Source of the DNA: CAZEAP01 sp964510315
Lineage (GTDB): Bacteria > Planctomycetota > Brocadiia > SM23-32
Direction: 5' to 3'
Length of the DNA stretch: 64,000 nucleotides
Assembly (NCBI GenBank): GCA_964510315.1
Contig: CAZEAP010000017.1
Location: forward strand, 1 to 64,000
The position numbers and the translations under genes were made by a program. The stretch's first letter is position 1. The number at the start of each line of letters is the position of its first letter. The notes under the pieces are model-generated. The model saw only the letters and a program-made list of their open reading frames with translations. It did no database searches and was not told the origin of the DNA. Shown in pieces: positions 18,163 through 25,670 of the stretch.

Positions 18163-18385
18163 CACGGACGAATGGAGGCCGTCTCGCAGGGGCCAAAGTG
18201 ATGTGAAACCGCACAGGGCTTTGAGCGGCACCCTTCGACAAGCTCAGGGCCGTGAGCACGCCGAACGGCTCGATCGGCCCGCAGTGAGCATTCATGGCGC
18301 CGGGTGGTGCTCGATGGGCGCATCCGCGCACCTTCAGGCGCCCAACCACCCCCACAGCGCAAATGCCTTTTGCTATAAGCCGGGA
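18163..18385. other. Intergenic spacer with CTTCGACAAGCTCAGG motif
   Basis: No gene is supported. CCCTTCGACAAGCTCAGGGC (18233-18252) is a short sequence I recognise as widely dispersed in environmental bacterial genomes. It is followed by GTGAGCACGCCGAACGG. No further structure was identified. Confidence 0.5.
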
Positions 18386-18414
18386 TTGATGCCTCGGGGA
18401 TAAACGCTTAGAAT
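18386..18414 (+). promoter_or_regulatory. Putative promoter for the PEBP gene
   Basis: TTGATG, 17 bp spacer, TAGAAT, about 46 bp before the ATG at 18461. Confidence 0.45.
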
Positions 18415-18460
18415 CGATGCAGAGGCCACTGTAACTGCGACATGAGAAAGGGGGCGGCCG

Positions 18461-18901
18461 ATGGAACTGACAAGCTCGGCCTTTGAAGATGGCGGACTCA
18501 TCCCGTCGCTCTACACTTGCGACGGCCAGGACATCTCTCCACCGCTGACGGTCTCGGAGGTGCCCGGGGGCACGGCGGCGCTGGCCCTGGTGATGGATGA
18601 CCCCGACGCGCCTGGCGGCACATTCGATCACTGGCTGGTGTGGAACATCCCGCCGAGCACAACGGAGATTGCCAAGGGCACCGAGCCGGAAGGCGTCCAG
18701 GGCGAGAGTGATTTCGGCAAACTCGGCTACGGGGGACCCTGTCCGCCCAGCGGGACGCACACCTACCGGTTCAGGCTCTATGCGCTGGATCAGGAGCTTG
18801 ACCTTGCCGAGGGCGCCGGCAAGGCCCAGCTTCAAGGCGCCATGGAAGGGCACGTCCTGGAAGAAGCCCTCCTGGAAGGAAGCTACAGCCGTACGCGCTG
18901 A
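18461..18901 (+). CDS. YbhB/YbcL-family PEBP-like protein
   Basis: A 146-residue member of the phosphatidylethanolamine-binding protein superfamily. Conserved pieces are IPSLYTCDGQDISPPL, the ligand-site DDPDAPGGTFDHWLVWNIP, and GYGGPCPPSGTHTYRFRLYALD. No signal peptide, so it is probably cytoplasmic. The bacterial branch has no firmly known activity; ligand binding or modulation of enzymes has been proposed. A GGGGGCGG run lies just upstream of the start. Followed by 227 bp without a gene. Confidence 0.92.
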   Translation: MELTSSAFEDGGLIPSLYTCDGQDISPPLTVSEVPGGTAALALVMDDPDAPGGTFDHWLVWNIPPSTTEIAKGTEPEGVQGESDFGKLGYGGPCPPSGTHTYRFRLYALDQELDLAEGAGKAQLQGAMEGHVLEEALLEGSYSRTR

Positions 18902-19053
18902 GCGTGCCCCGCCAGCGGAACCACCGCGCCTTCGCCTGAAAATGCGTGGAGAACCGTTGTGTCTTCCGGCGGCGTGCAGGCAACAGGCTGCTAAACAGCG
19001 GCCTCTCGCCTCCGATAATAAAGCAGGTGGGTGCCCTGTCGACAACGGCTGCC

Positions 19054-19082
19054 TTGACGCCCCCGGCGCTGCGAAATACAAT
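19054..19082 (+). promoter_or_regulatory. Sigma-70-type promoter of queD-mcsA-mcsB-clpC
   Basis: TTGACG, 17 bp spacer, TACAAT: one mismatch from consensus in each hexamer and ideal spacing. It predicts a start near 19089 and a leader of about 40 nt containing GGAGG. No CIRCE inverted repeat and no CtsR-like tandem heptad was found around it, so the basis of any heat-shock control is not apparent. Confidence 0.65.
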
Positions 19083-19128
19083 GGGGTTGAGGGCACTATT
19101 TAACGACGCGGGCGGAGGCCCGTAAATC

Positions 19129-19497
19129 ATGTACCAACTGACCATTGAAGAGCACTTCTCAGCGGCTCACAACCTGAGAGAGTACGAGGGGGAGTGCGAG
19201 AAGCTGCACGGCCACAACTGGCGCGTCGCCGTCGAGGTCTGCAGCGAGCAACTCGACGAGCTGGGCATGGTGACGGACTTCCGCGAGCTGAAGAAGGCCC
19301 TGAGCGAGGTCCTGGACGGTCTCGATCACCAGTACCTGAATGATGTCCCGCCCTTCGACTCCCAGAACCCCACTACGGAGAACCTTTGCCGGTACGTCGC
19401 CGAGCAAATGACCGACCGGCTCCCGAGGAAGGTCACCGTCCGGCGGGTCTGCTGCTGGGAATCGGAGAAGGCCGGCGCCTGTTACCTGCCCGGATGA
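19129..19497 (+). CDS. queD: 6-carboxy-5,6,7,8-tetrahydropterin synthase QueD
   Basis: Makes 6-carboxytetrahydropterin from 7,8-dihydroneopterin triphosphate in the queuosine pathway. The 122-residue protein has the zinc ligands His in EEHFSAAHNL and the pair in KLHGHNW, the catalytic Cys of ECEKLHGHNW, and the downstream GMVTDFRELK, LDHQYLND and PTTENLCRYVAE segments of the family. It is the first gene behind a strong promoter and is followed 15 bp later by mcsA, which is an unusual neighbour. queC sits alone at 3.5 kb; queE and queF are not in this window. Confidence 0.94.
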   Translation: MYQLTIEEHFSAAHNLREYEGECEKLHGHNWRVAVEVCSEQLDELGMVTDFRELKKALSEVLDGLDHQYLNDVPPFDSQNPTTENLCRYVAEQMTDRLPRKVTVRRVCCWESEKAGACYLPG

Positions 19498-19512
19498 AGC
19501 TGAGAGGGTGCA

Positions 19513-20040
19513 GTGAGCGAAGACGAACAAGGTTACATGTGCGAAGAATGCGGTGAGGAACGTGCGACGGTGCACCTGACCGAATTCGTCGACGGCAAGC
19601 CCGTCCAGCACCACTACTGCAAGGACTGCTACAATAACAGGGAAGGGGCCGCCCTCATGGGTCCGGCCGCCATGTTCGCCCACATCCTGGCGGCGGTCGC
19701 CCCGGAATTGAAGGAGCTGAGTATGAAACAGTGCCCCGAGTGCGGGACCAGCTACCTGGAGTTCCGCCAGGAGGGACTGCTGGGCTGCCCCAGGGACTAT
19801 GAAGTTTTCGAAGAAGGCCTGACCGATCTGCTCCAGCAGATTCACCCGGGCACGCGACACTGCGGCAAAGTCCCTCCACAGGCGGGAGAGCGGGCACGGA
19901 TCCGCAGCGACATCTGCAGTCTTCGCCGCCGACAGGAGAGCGCTGTGGCAGAGGAGCAGTACGAACTGGCGGCCCGGCTGAGAGATAAAATTGAGGAACT
20001 GGAAGCACGCCAAAATGAACTTGGCGAGCTTGAGAGATAA
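19513..20040 (+). CDS. mcsA: McsA-like zinc-finger/UVR-domain activator
   Basis: Likely cofactor of the arginine kinase McsB. The 175-residue protein has two zinc-finger-like CxxC pairs in its N-terminal half (CEECGEE and CKDCYN), a third set KQCPECG with a partner in LLGCPRD, and a C-terminal UVR motif (about 140-172, RRRQESAVAEEQYELAARLRDKI cut short here). That order matches McsA. The GTG start at 19513 follows GAGAGGG. Its end overlaps the mcsB start by 26 bp, so the pair is translationally coupled. Confidence 0.88.
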   Translation: MSEDEQGYMCEECGEERATVHLTEFVDGKPVQHHYCKDCYNNREGAALMGPAAMFAHILAAVAPELKELSMKQCPECGTSYLEFRQEGLLGCPRDYEVFEEGLTDLLQQIHPGTRHCGKVPPQAGERARIRSDICSLRRRQESAVAEEQYELAARLRDKIEELEARQNELGELER

Positions 20041-21064
20041 ACCGGTCGAATGGCTCCGCGGCGGGCCGGCCGACGACGTGGTGGTCAGCAGCCGTGTGCG
20101 CCTGGCGCGCAACCTGGATGGCTATCCGTTCGTCAACGCCTGCTCGACCGAGCAACTCACCCAGGTGGAAAACCGCGTGCGGGGGGTGCTGAGTTCCCCC
20201 CAGCTCGGCCACCCGCTCACCTACGTGGAACTGGGGGAACTGGCGCGTCTGCTGCGGGAGCTGCTGCTGGAGCGGCGACTGATAAGCCGCCAGCACGCAG
20301 AGGCCGACTGGCCGCGTGGGGTCGCCTTCGACCAGGAGGAGAAGCTCAGCGCGCTGGTCAACGAGGAAGACCACATCCGCATACAGTTCATCCGCGGCGG
20401 CCTGAGGCTGGAGGAAGCCTTCCAGCGGGGCAACGAATTCGACGACTTCCTCGGGGAGCACCTGCGCTACGCCTACTCCCCGCGCTACGGGTACCTTACC
20501 GCCTGCCCCACCAACGTGGGGACCGGCCTCCGGGCGAGCGTCATGCTGCACCTCCCGGGGCTGTGCATGTCCCAGGAGATGGACAAGGTCATCAGTCTGG
20601 CCAACCAGCATAGCCTCGCCCTCCGCGGCGGTGCCGGCGAGGGCGCTCAGACGGCGGGGGACTTCTACCAGATATCCAACCAGGCGACCCTCGGCCTGAG
20701 CGAGGAGGAGATCGTTTCTTCGGTGAGAGAGACCGCCGAGGAGATGATTGAGATGGAGCGGGCCGCCCGGCAGAACCTGCTGGAGAACAACCCGGAGGAA
20801 CTGCATTCCCGGATAGAACGGGCGTATCGACTGCTCTCCTCAGCCGGGAAAATATCTTCGGAGGAGACCCTCAGCCTCCTCTCGCAACTGCGCATGGGGG
20901 TGGCGATGGACGTGCCCACCGGGACGGGCCGAGGGACCCTCGATGAGCTGTTCCTCTTGACATTGCCGGCGCACTTGCAGACAATGGAAGGTAGGATGTT
21001 GGACACAGTGGTAAGGGACGAACTCCGAGCCGTTTACGTAAAGCAAAAACTGACAGGCTCTTAG
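20015..21064 (+). CDS. mcsB: Protein-arginine kinase McsB
   Basis: Phosphorylates arginine residues of damaged proteins, which marks them for ClpC. The 349-residue protein has the phosphagen-kinase fold signatures VVVSSRVRLARNL near the N-terminus, and CPTNVGTGLRASVMLHLP containing the reactive Cys. RAAR and LSxLRMG segments follow. ATG at 20015 is preferred over TTG 19991 because family proteins begin just before the WLRGGPADDVVVSSR stretch and GGAAG lies 9 bp upstream. It ends 8 bp before clpC. Known mainly from Firmicutes; also present in several other phyla. Confidence 0.93.
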   Translation: MNLASLRDKPVEWLRGGPADDVVVSSRVRLARNLDGYPFVNACSTEQLTQVENRVRGVLSSPQLGHPLTYVELGELARLLRELLLERRLISRQHAEADWPRGVAFDQEEKLSALVNEEDHIRIQFIRGGLRLEEAFQRGNEFDDFLGEHLRYAYSPRYGYLTACPTNVGTGLRASVMLHLPGLCMSQEMDKVISLANQHSLALRGGAGEGAQTAGDFYQISNQATLGLSEEEIVSSVRETAEEMIEMERAARQNLLENNPEELHSRIERAYRLLSSAGKISSEETLSLLSQLRMGVAMDVPTGTGRGTLDELFLLTLPAHLQTMEGRMLDTVVRDELRAVYVKQKLTGS

Positions 21065-21072
21065 GTGAATTA

Positions 21073-23562
21073 ATGTACGAAAGATTCACGGACAGCACAA
21101 AAAAGGTCATCAGCTACGCGCGGCAGGAAGCGCAGCGGATGGGCCATCAATACATAGGAACAGAGCACCTTCTGCTGGGACTGCTGCGGGAGGGAACCGG
21201 TACTGCCGCTACGGCACTGCAGAAGGTGGGGGTGGAAACCAACAAGGCGCGCATGGAGGTGGAAAGGCTTGTGCGGAGCGGAGGCCAGGTCCTCAGCACC
21301 GGCAAGGACTTCGCCTTCAGCCGCAGGGCACAGAAGGTCCTCTTCGAGCACGCCTTCCGGCAGGCCAAACGCATGGACGTCCGCTACGTCCGTACCGAGC
21401 ACGTGCTTCTCGGGCTGCTGGAGGAAGAAGATGGGGTCGCAGCCCAGGTCCTGGTGAACCTCGGCACCGATCTGGATGAACTCGAGGAGACCATCTTCGA
21501 GCTGGAGGGAACCGGGCTGGAAGAAGAGGAGGAATCCGGCTCCGCCGAACTCTCCGGTGAGAAAAGCAAAACACCCGCGCTGGACTCCTTCGGACGCGAC
21601 CTGACAAGGCAGGCCCTCGAGGGCGAACTGGACCCGGTCATCGGGCGAGAAGATGAAATCGAACGGGTTATCCAGGTGCTCTGCCGCCGCAAGAAGAACA
21701 ATCCGGTGCTTCTGGGAGAGGCGGGGGTCGGGAAGACCGCGATCGTGGAGGGGCTCGCACAGGACATCGTCAGCGGCAACGTCCCCAACCTGCTGCAGGA
21801 CCGCAGAATCGTCGTGGTGGACCTGGCCCTCATGGTGGCCGGCACCAAGTACCGGGGACAGTTCGAGGAGCGCATCAAGGCCGTCATGCAGGAGGTGCGC
21901 AAAGCCAAGAACGTCGTGCTGTTCATCGACGAACTCCACACCCTGGTGGGAGCCGGCGGAGCCGAAGGGGCCATCGACGCCTCCAATGTGCTGAAGCCCG
22001 CGCTGGCCCGCGGAGAAGTCCAGTGCATCGGCGCCACTACCCCTGACGAGTACCGAAAGTACGTCGAGAAGGACGGCGCGCTGGAACGCAGATTCCAAAC
22101 CATCGTGGTCGACCCGCCCACCGGCGAAGAGACCATCGACATCCTCAAAGGCCTGCGGGACCGCTATGAGGAGCATCACTCGGTCCAGATATTCGACGAG
22201 GCGATCAACAAGGCCACCGAGCTGGCCACCCGTTACATCACAGGACGTTTCCTGCCCGACAAGGCGCTCGACGTCATCGATGAAGCCTGCGCGCTGGTGC
22301 GGCTGCGCAGCCTGACCCCTCCACCCGAACTGAAGGAACTCCAGAGAGAGCTGACCAAGCTGACCCTGGAGAAAGAACAGGCGGCCGTGGAGCAAGCCTT
22401 CGAACGCGCCGCCCGGCTGCGGGATGAAGTCGAACAGCTACAGGACCGCAAACGAAGATACGAGCAACAAGAAGGCGACGGCGAAGAGCATAACCTGGGC
22501 GTCGTGGACGAGGACGTCATCCGGGAGATCGTCTCCCGCATGACCGGCGTCCCCCTCCAGAGACTGCAGGTCGAGGAGGCCAGTCGCCTGCTGAACATGG
22601 AGGAGGAGGTTCACAAGACGGTCATCAGCCAGCACGAGGCGGTCCACGCGGTCAGCCGCGCCATACGAAGGTCCCGCTCCGGCATGAAGGACCCCCGCCG
22701 TCCCGTGGCCTGCTTCCTGTTTATCGGACCAACCGGCGTGGGCAAAACCCTGCTGGCCAGAAGCGTAGCCAAGTTCCTCTTCGGCGACGAAGAGGCCCTC
22801 GTGCAGGTGGACATGTCGGAGTATATGGAGAAGCACAACGTCAGCCGACTGGTGGGCGCCCCGCCCGGCTACGTCGGATACGAGGAGGGGGGCCAACTGA
22901 CCGAAAAAATCCGACGTCGCCCCTACTCGGTTGTCCTGCTGGACGAGATCGAGAAAGCCCACGCCGAAGTATTCAACATGCTTCTGCAGATCATGGAAGA
23001 CGGTCGGCTCACCGACAGCTTCGGCCGACAGGTCGACTTCCGAAACGTGGTGCTGATCATGACTTCCAACATCGGCGCTCAGGTCATCAAGGACAGCGCC
23101 GGTCTTGGCTTCCGCAAGCAGACCGAGGAGAAGGACTACCAGACGATGAAGAAGCAGTTGATGGACGAGGTCGAGAAGCACTTCCGACCCGAGTTCCTCA
23201 ACCGCATCGACGACACCATCGTTTTCCGCTCCCTCACCCGAGACGACCTCCGCGACATCGTCCGGCTGGAGCTGGACAAGGTCCGTGAACGGCTGCTCGC
23301 CAAGAACATGAGGCTCGTCATCAAAGACGACGCCGCCGATCTGCTCATCGAAAAGGGCTATAACCCCGAGTTCGGCGCTCGACCCCTCCGGCGGGCGATT
23401 GAGCGAAACCTCGAAGACCCGATGAGCGAAAAGATCCTGGCGGGCGAGTTCGAGGAAGGCACCGTCGTGGTGGACGCCGAAGACGGGGAGTTGACCTTCG
23501 AGAGCGTCCCTCTCTCACCGGAAGAGGTCGAAACGAAGGAACCCACCCCGGCCAGCCCCTGA
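21073..23562 (+). CDS. clpC: ATP-dependent Clp protease ATP-binding subunit ClpC
   Basis: AAA+ unfoldase that feeds ClpP. The 829-residue protein has two N-terminal Clp repeats (about 1-145), AAA module 1 with GEAGVGKT and VVLFIDELHTLVGAGGAEG, a UVR motif in the middle domain (about 430-455), and AAA module 2 with GPTGVGKT and VVLLDEIEKAH. The middle-domain UVR and N-domain mark it as ClpC rather than ClpB. Last gene of the queD-mcsA-mcsB-clpC operon; clpP is not here. The operon lacks the ctsR repressor gene normally at its head in Firmicutes. Confidence 0.96.
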   Translation: MYERFTDSTKKVISYARQEAQRMGHQYIGTEHLLLGLLREGTGTAATALQKVGVETNKARMEVERLVRSGGQVLSTGKDFAFSRRAQKVLFEHAFRQAKRMDVRYVRTEHVLLGLLEEEDGVAAQVLVNLGTDLDELEETIFELEGTGLEEEEESGSAELSGEKSKTPALDSFGRDLTRQALEGELDPVIGREDEIERVIQVLCRRKKNNPVLLGEAGVGKTAIVEGLAQDIVSGNVPNLLQDRRIVVVDLALMVAGTKYRGQFEERIKAVMQEVRKAKNVVLFIDELHTLVGAGGAEGAIDASNVLKPALARGEVQCIGATTPDEYRKYVEKDGALERRFQTIVVDPPTGEETIDILKGLRDRYEEHHSVQIFDEAINKATELATRYITGRFLPDKALDVIDEACALVRLRSLTPPPELKELQRELTKLTLEKEQAAVEQAFERAARLRDEVEQLQDRKRRYEQQEGDGEEHNLGVVDEDVIREIVSRMTGVPLQRLQVEEASRLLNMEEEVHKTVISQHEAVHAVSRAIRRSRSGMKDPRRPVACFLFIGPTGVGKTLLARSVAKFLFGDEEALVQVDMSEYMEKHNVSRLVGAPPGYVGYEEGGQLTEKIRRRPYSVVLLDEIEKAHAEVFNMLLQIMEDGRLTDSFGRQVDFRNVVLIMTSNIGAQVIKDSAGLGFRKQTEEKDYQTMKKQLMDEVEKHFRPEFLNRIDDTIVFRSLTRDDLRDIVRLELDKVRERLLAKNMRLVIKDDAADLLIEKGYNPEFGARPLRRAIERNLEDPMSEKILAGEFEEGTVVVDAEDGELTFESVPLSPEEVETKEPTPASP

Positions 23563-23595
23563 CGCGGACCGTGCGCTGAACGGGTGACTCCCATC

Positions 23596-23618
23596 CGGTT
23601 CGGAAACCTTCCGAGCCG
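23596..23618 (+). terminator. Hairpin after clpC
   Basis: CGGTTCGGAA, 3-nt loop, TTCCGAGCCG: a 10-bp stem with one G-T pair, 33 bp after the clpC stop and between convergent genes. The T-tract is weak (TCTTC), so termination efficiency is uncertain. Confidence 0.5.
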
Positions 23619-23621
23619 TCT

Positions 23622-24074
23622 TCAGCACTGGGGCAGGTCCTGCCATTCCGCCCCGGACGGCGCCAGGCTGCCGAGCTGTCGGCCGGGACAGCCCCGGAAG
23701 TAGTGCAGGTGGCTGGCGCAGCCGCAGTCGGTGCAGCCGAATCCGAGCACGCTCTTCTCCGCCGCCGCGGCCACGAGGCGGCTCAGCGCACACTCATCGG
23801 CTTCCGGCCCAATCCACGTCAGGACCCCTACCGGCTCGGCGGCTTCCCGCAGGTAATCCACGTGCCAGAAACGCCGCTTGCCGGCACTTCGCAGGTGACG
23901 CGCCAACCTGGAGCGGAGACCGCTTCTCGCACTGCCGACGTAGCAGTAGTGGCCGGCCCGAAATTGAAGGTCACCCAGCGCGCCCACGGACAGCTTTCGG
24001 GCGCGGTCCAGATGCAGCACCAGGCAGTAGGCGCCGCCTCCGGCGGGCAGCCGTTCACTCGGTTCTTCGTGCAT
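23622..24074 (-). CDS. GIY-YIG nuclease-family protein (DUF123)
   Basis: A 150-residue protein of the DUF123 group of the GIY-YIG superfamily. AGHYCYVGSARSGLRSRLARHLR contains the GHYxYVGSA form of the motif, followed by FWHVDYLRE and a cysteine-rich C-terminal part with GFGCTDCGCASHLHYF. DUF123 proteins sometimes form the C-terminus of endonuclease III; here it stands alone. Nuclease activity is plausible but not proven. Its start overlaps the end of the thermonuclease gene by 20 bp, so the two are coupled. Confidence 0.82.
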   Translation of the reverse strand: MHEEPSERLPAGGGAYCLVLHLDRARKLSVGALGDLQFRAGHYCYVGSARSGLRSRLARHLRSAGKRRFWHVDYLREAAEPVGVLTWIGPEADECALSRLVAAAAEKSVLGFGCTDCGCASHLHYFRGCPGRQLGSLAPSGAEWQDLPQC

Positions 24075-24618
24075 CCGCCCAGAACCCCGCTCGCTTGCGT
24101 CGCGCCTCTTTCTCGGCCCGGAGGTAGCGCCCCCGCCGTGCGTGCGGGTAGCGCCGGTAGGCGGCGGCCAGGCCGCGACGAATCATCTGTAGGTTGAAGT
24201 CCCGGCCGTCGGCACCCCCGTCCACCTCCACGTAGGCCAGGACCCGCCCGTAGTCGCCGGTGGCTTGCCTCCCGCGGTGAAGCATGACCTGCCCGCCCTG
24301 GAGCCGTTCGCGGGCAAACTGACTCGCCCGAGCAGCCCAGAGCCTCACCTGATCGGCGGTCAGGCCATAGCGCGCGGCCTGCTGCCACGTCTTCCCCTCG
24401 TTGTGGGCATCAAGGGCGTCAATGCCGATAAGACGCACCTTGCCGACTTCTGCAACTTCAATGGTATCCCCGTCGTAGACGTAGGTGACCCGGCCGGCGA
24501 GCGGTGCACTCCGGGCCGGCGAACCCATCGTGCGGTAGAGAGTTCCGACGACGAAGGCTATCAGGACCCCGGCCGCCAAAAGCGCCGCGACCCTTCTCAG
24601 GCTGCCCGCGCGCTTCAT
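24055..24618 (-). CDS. Membrane-anchored or secreted thermonuclease (SNase-like)
   Basis: A 187-residue protein with an N-terminal hydrophobic helix (about 8-28) and a staphylococcal-nuclease domain. The calcium-site YVYDGDTIEV, the catalytic Arg of VRLIGIDALD and the later TGDYGRVLAYVEVDG are recognisable. The conserved Glu normally found a few residues after the first Arg (RLxGIDxPE) is replaced in the IDALDAHN segment, so full activity is not certain. It starts 3 bp after the fumarase alpha stop, which suggests co-transcription. Confidence 0.85.
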   Translation of the reverse strand: MKRAGSLRRVAALLAAGVLIAFVVGTLYRTMGSPARSAPLAGRVTYVYDGDTIEVAEVGKVRLIGIDALDAHNEGKTWQQAARYGLTADQVRLWAARASQFARERLQGGQVMLHRGRQATGDYGRVLAYVEVDGGADGRDFNLQMIRRGLAAAYRRYPHARRGRYLRAEKEARRKRAGFWADARRTE

Positions 24619-24621
24619 GGG

Positions 24622-25509
24622 TCAGTCCTCCGCCGGGCCGAGCCGATGGCGCTCTCCGGCGAGGAGCACTGACCCGTGCCGGTGGGAGTGACACTCAACG
24701 TTGACCGCCAGCGGAAGGCTGGCAATGTGACAGGGAGCGCTCTCCACCAGAACGCCCAGCGCCGTGGTGTCCCCTCCCAGCCCCTGCGGCCCGACGCCGA
24801 GTGCGTTGATACGGTCCAATATCTCGAACTCCAGCGCCGCCATGTCATCGTCCGGATTCTCCTCGCGCAGATCGCGCAGCAGGGCCCGCTTGGCCATCAG
24901 CGGCGCGCTCTCGAAATCCCCTCCCAGACCGACACCCACGATCGCCGGGGGACAGGCGTTGGCCCCAGCGCACCGGACGGTCTCCACGACGGCCTGGATG
25001 ACACCGTCCCGGCCGTCGCCCGGGTTGAGCATGCAGAGGCGACTCATGTTCTCCGCTCCCCCGCCCTTCGCCAGCAGATGGATTTCCAGCGAATCTCCGG
25101 GAACCGGTTCAACATGGACGATGGCCGGGGTGTTGTCGCCGAGGTTCGATCTCGCCAGGGGATCCGCCACCGTCGAGGCCCTGAGGGGTGTGGCCTCGAC
25201 CGCCCGGCGGACGCCCCGATCGACGGCCGCCTGGAGCGTCTCGCCGGCGATCACTACCTCCGCGCCGATGCGCACGAACGCCACCGCCAGGCCGGTATCC
25301 TGACAGAGCGGGAGGCCCCGGGAGCGCGCGATCCGCTCGTTTTCCAGCAGCACCGCGAGCACCTCGCGCGCGGTCTCCGAGGTTTCGGTCTCCAGCGCCT
25401 GCTGCAGCGCTTCGCGAACGTCCTCGCGCAGGTACGTGTTGATCTCGGCGTACAGCTCGCTGACCGCTTTGCTGACGCGCTCGGCCCGGATGATGGTGAC
25501 CTTGTCCAT
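24622..25509 (-). CDS. Fumarate hydratase class I, alpha subunit
   Basis: Iron-sulfur hydro-lyase subunit of the two-subunit class I fumarase/L-tartrate dehydratase family. The 295-residue protein has the three cluster cysteines in LPLCQDTG, SRLCMLNPGDG and GANACPPAIVGVGLGG, and the family motif LAKGGGAENMS. No beta subunit is adjacent: downstream is the thermonuclease, upstream is the divergent metG. It could act with a beta subunit encoded elsewhere. The ATG at 25509 has GGAGACG just upstream. Confidence 0.92.
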   Translation of the reverse strand: MDKVTIIRAERVSKAVSELYAEINTYLREDVREALQQALETETSETAREVLAVLLENERIARSRGLPLCQDTGLAVAFVRIGAEVVIAGETLQAAVDRGVRRAVEATPLRASTVADPLARSNLGDNTPAIVHVEPVPGDSLEIHLLAKGGGAENMSRLCMLNPGDGRDGVIQAVVETVRCAGANACPPAIVGVGLGGDFESAPLMAKRALLRDLREENPDDDMAALEFEILDRINALGVGPQGLGGDTTALGVLVESAPCHIASLPLAVNVECHSHRHGSVLLAGERHRLGPAED

Positions 25510-25550
25510 GGCGTCTCCGACTGTACGTCAAAGGCCGGGCGGCCGCAAGC

Positions 25551-25569
25551 CAACGGCACGCTGCCGTTG
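25551..25569. promoter_or_regulatory. Perfect hairpin in the fumarase/metG divergent spacer
   Basis: CAACGGCA, CGC loop, TGCCGTTG: an uninterrupted 8-bp inverted repeat 16 bp upstream of the metG -35 element. It could be an operator or a leader structure of the minus transcript. Confidence 0.4.
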
Positions 25570-25584
25570 TCCTCGACGGCCCGC

Positions 25585-25613
25585 TTGCGCCTTCCCCCGG
25601 CCATTGCTATAGT
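25585..25613 (+). promoter_or_regulatory. Putative promoter of metG-thpR-sulfatase-pfkB
   Basis: TTGCGC, 17 bp spacer, TATAGT. Predicted leader of about 50 nt before the metG ATG. Confidence 0.5.
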
Positions 25614-25670
25614 GTGGCTTCTCAGCGGGCTCTCCTTTGCACACTCAGGTTTTCCCGGGACTTCCGGCAC

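Noticed and set aside
18902..19128. preQ1 riboswitch before queD
   Set aside because: No preQ1-I or -II motif could be seen; only a standard promoter and GGAGG were found.
19000..19130. CIRCE or CtsR operator before mcsA/clpC
   Set aside because: No matching inverted repeat or tandem heptad was present.
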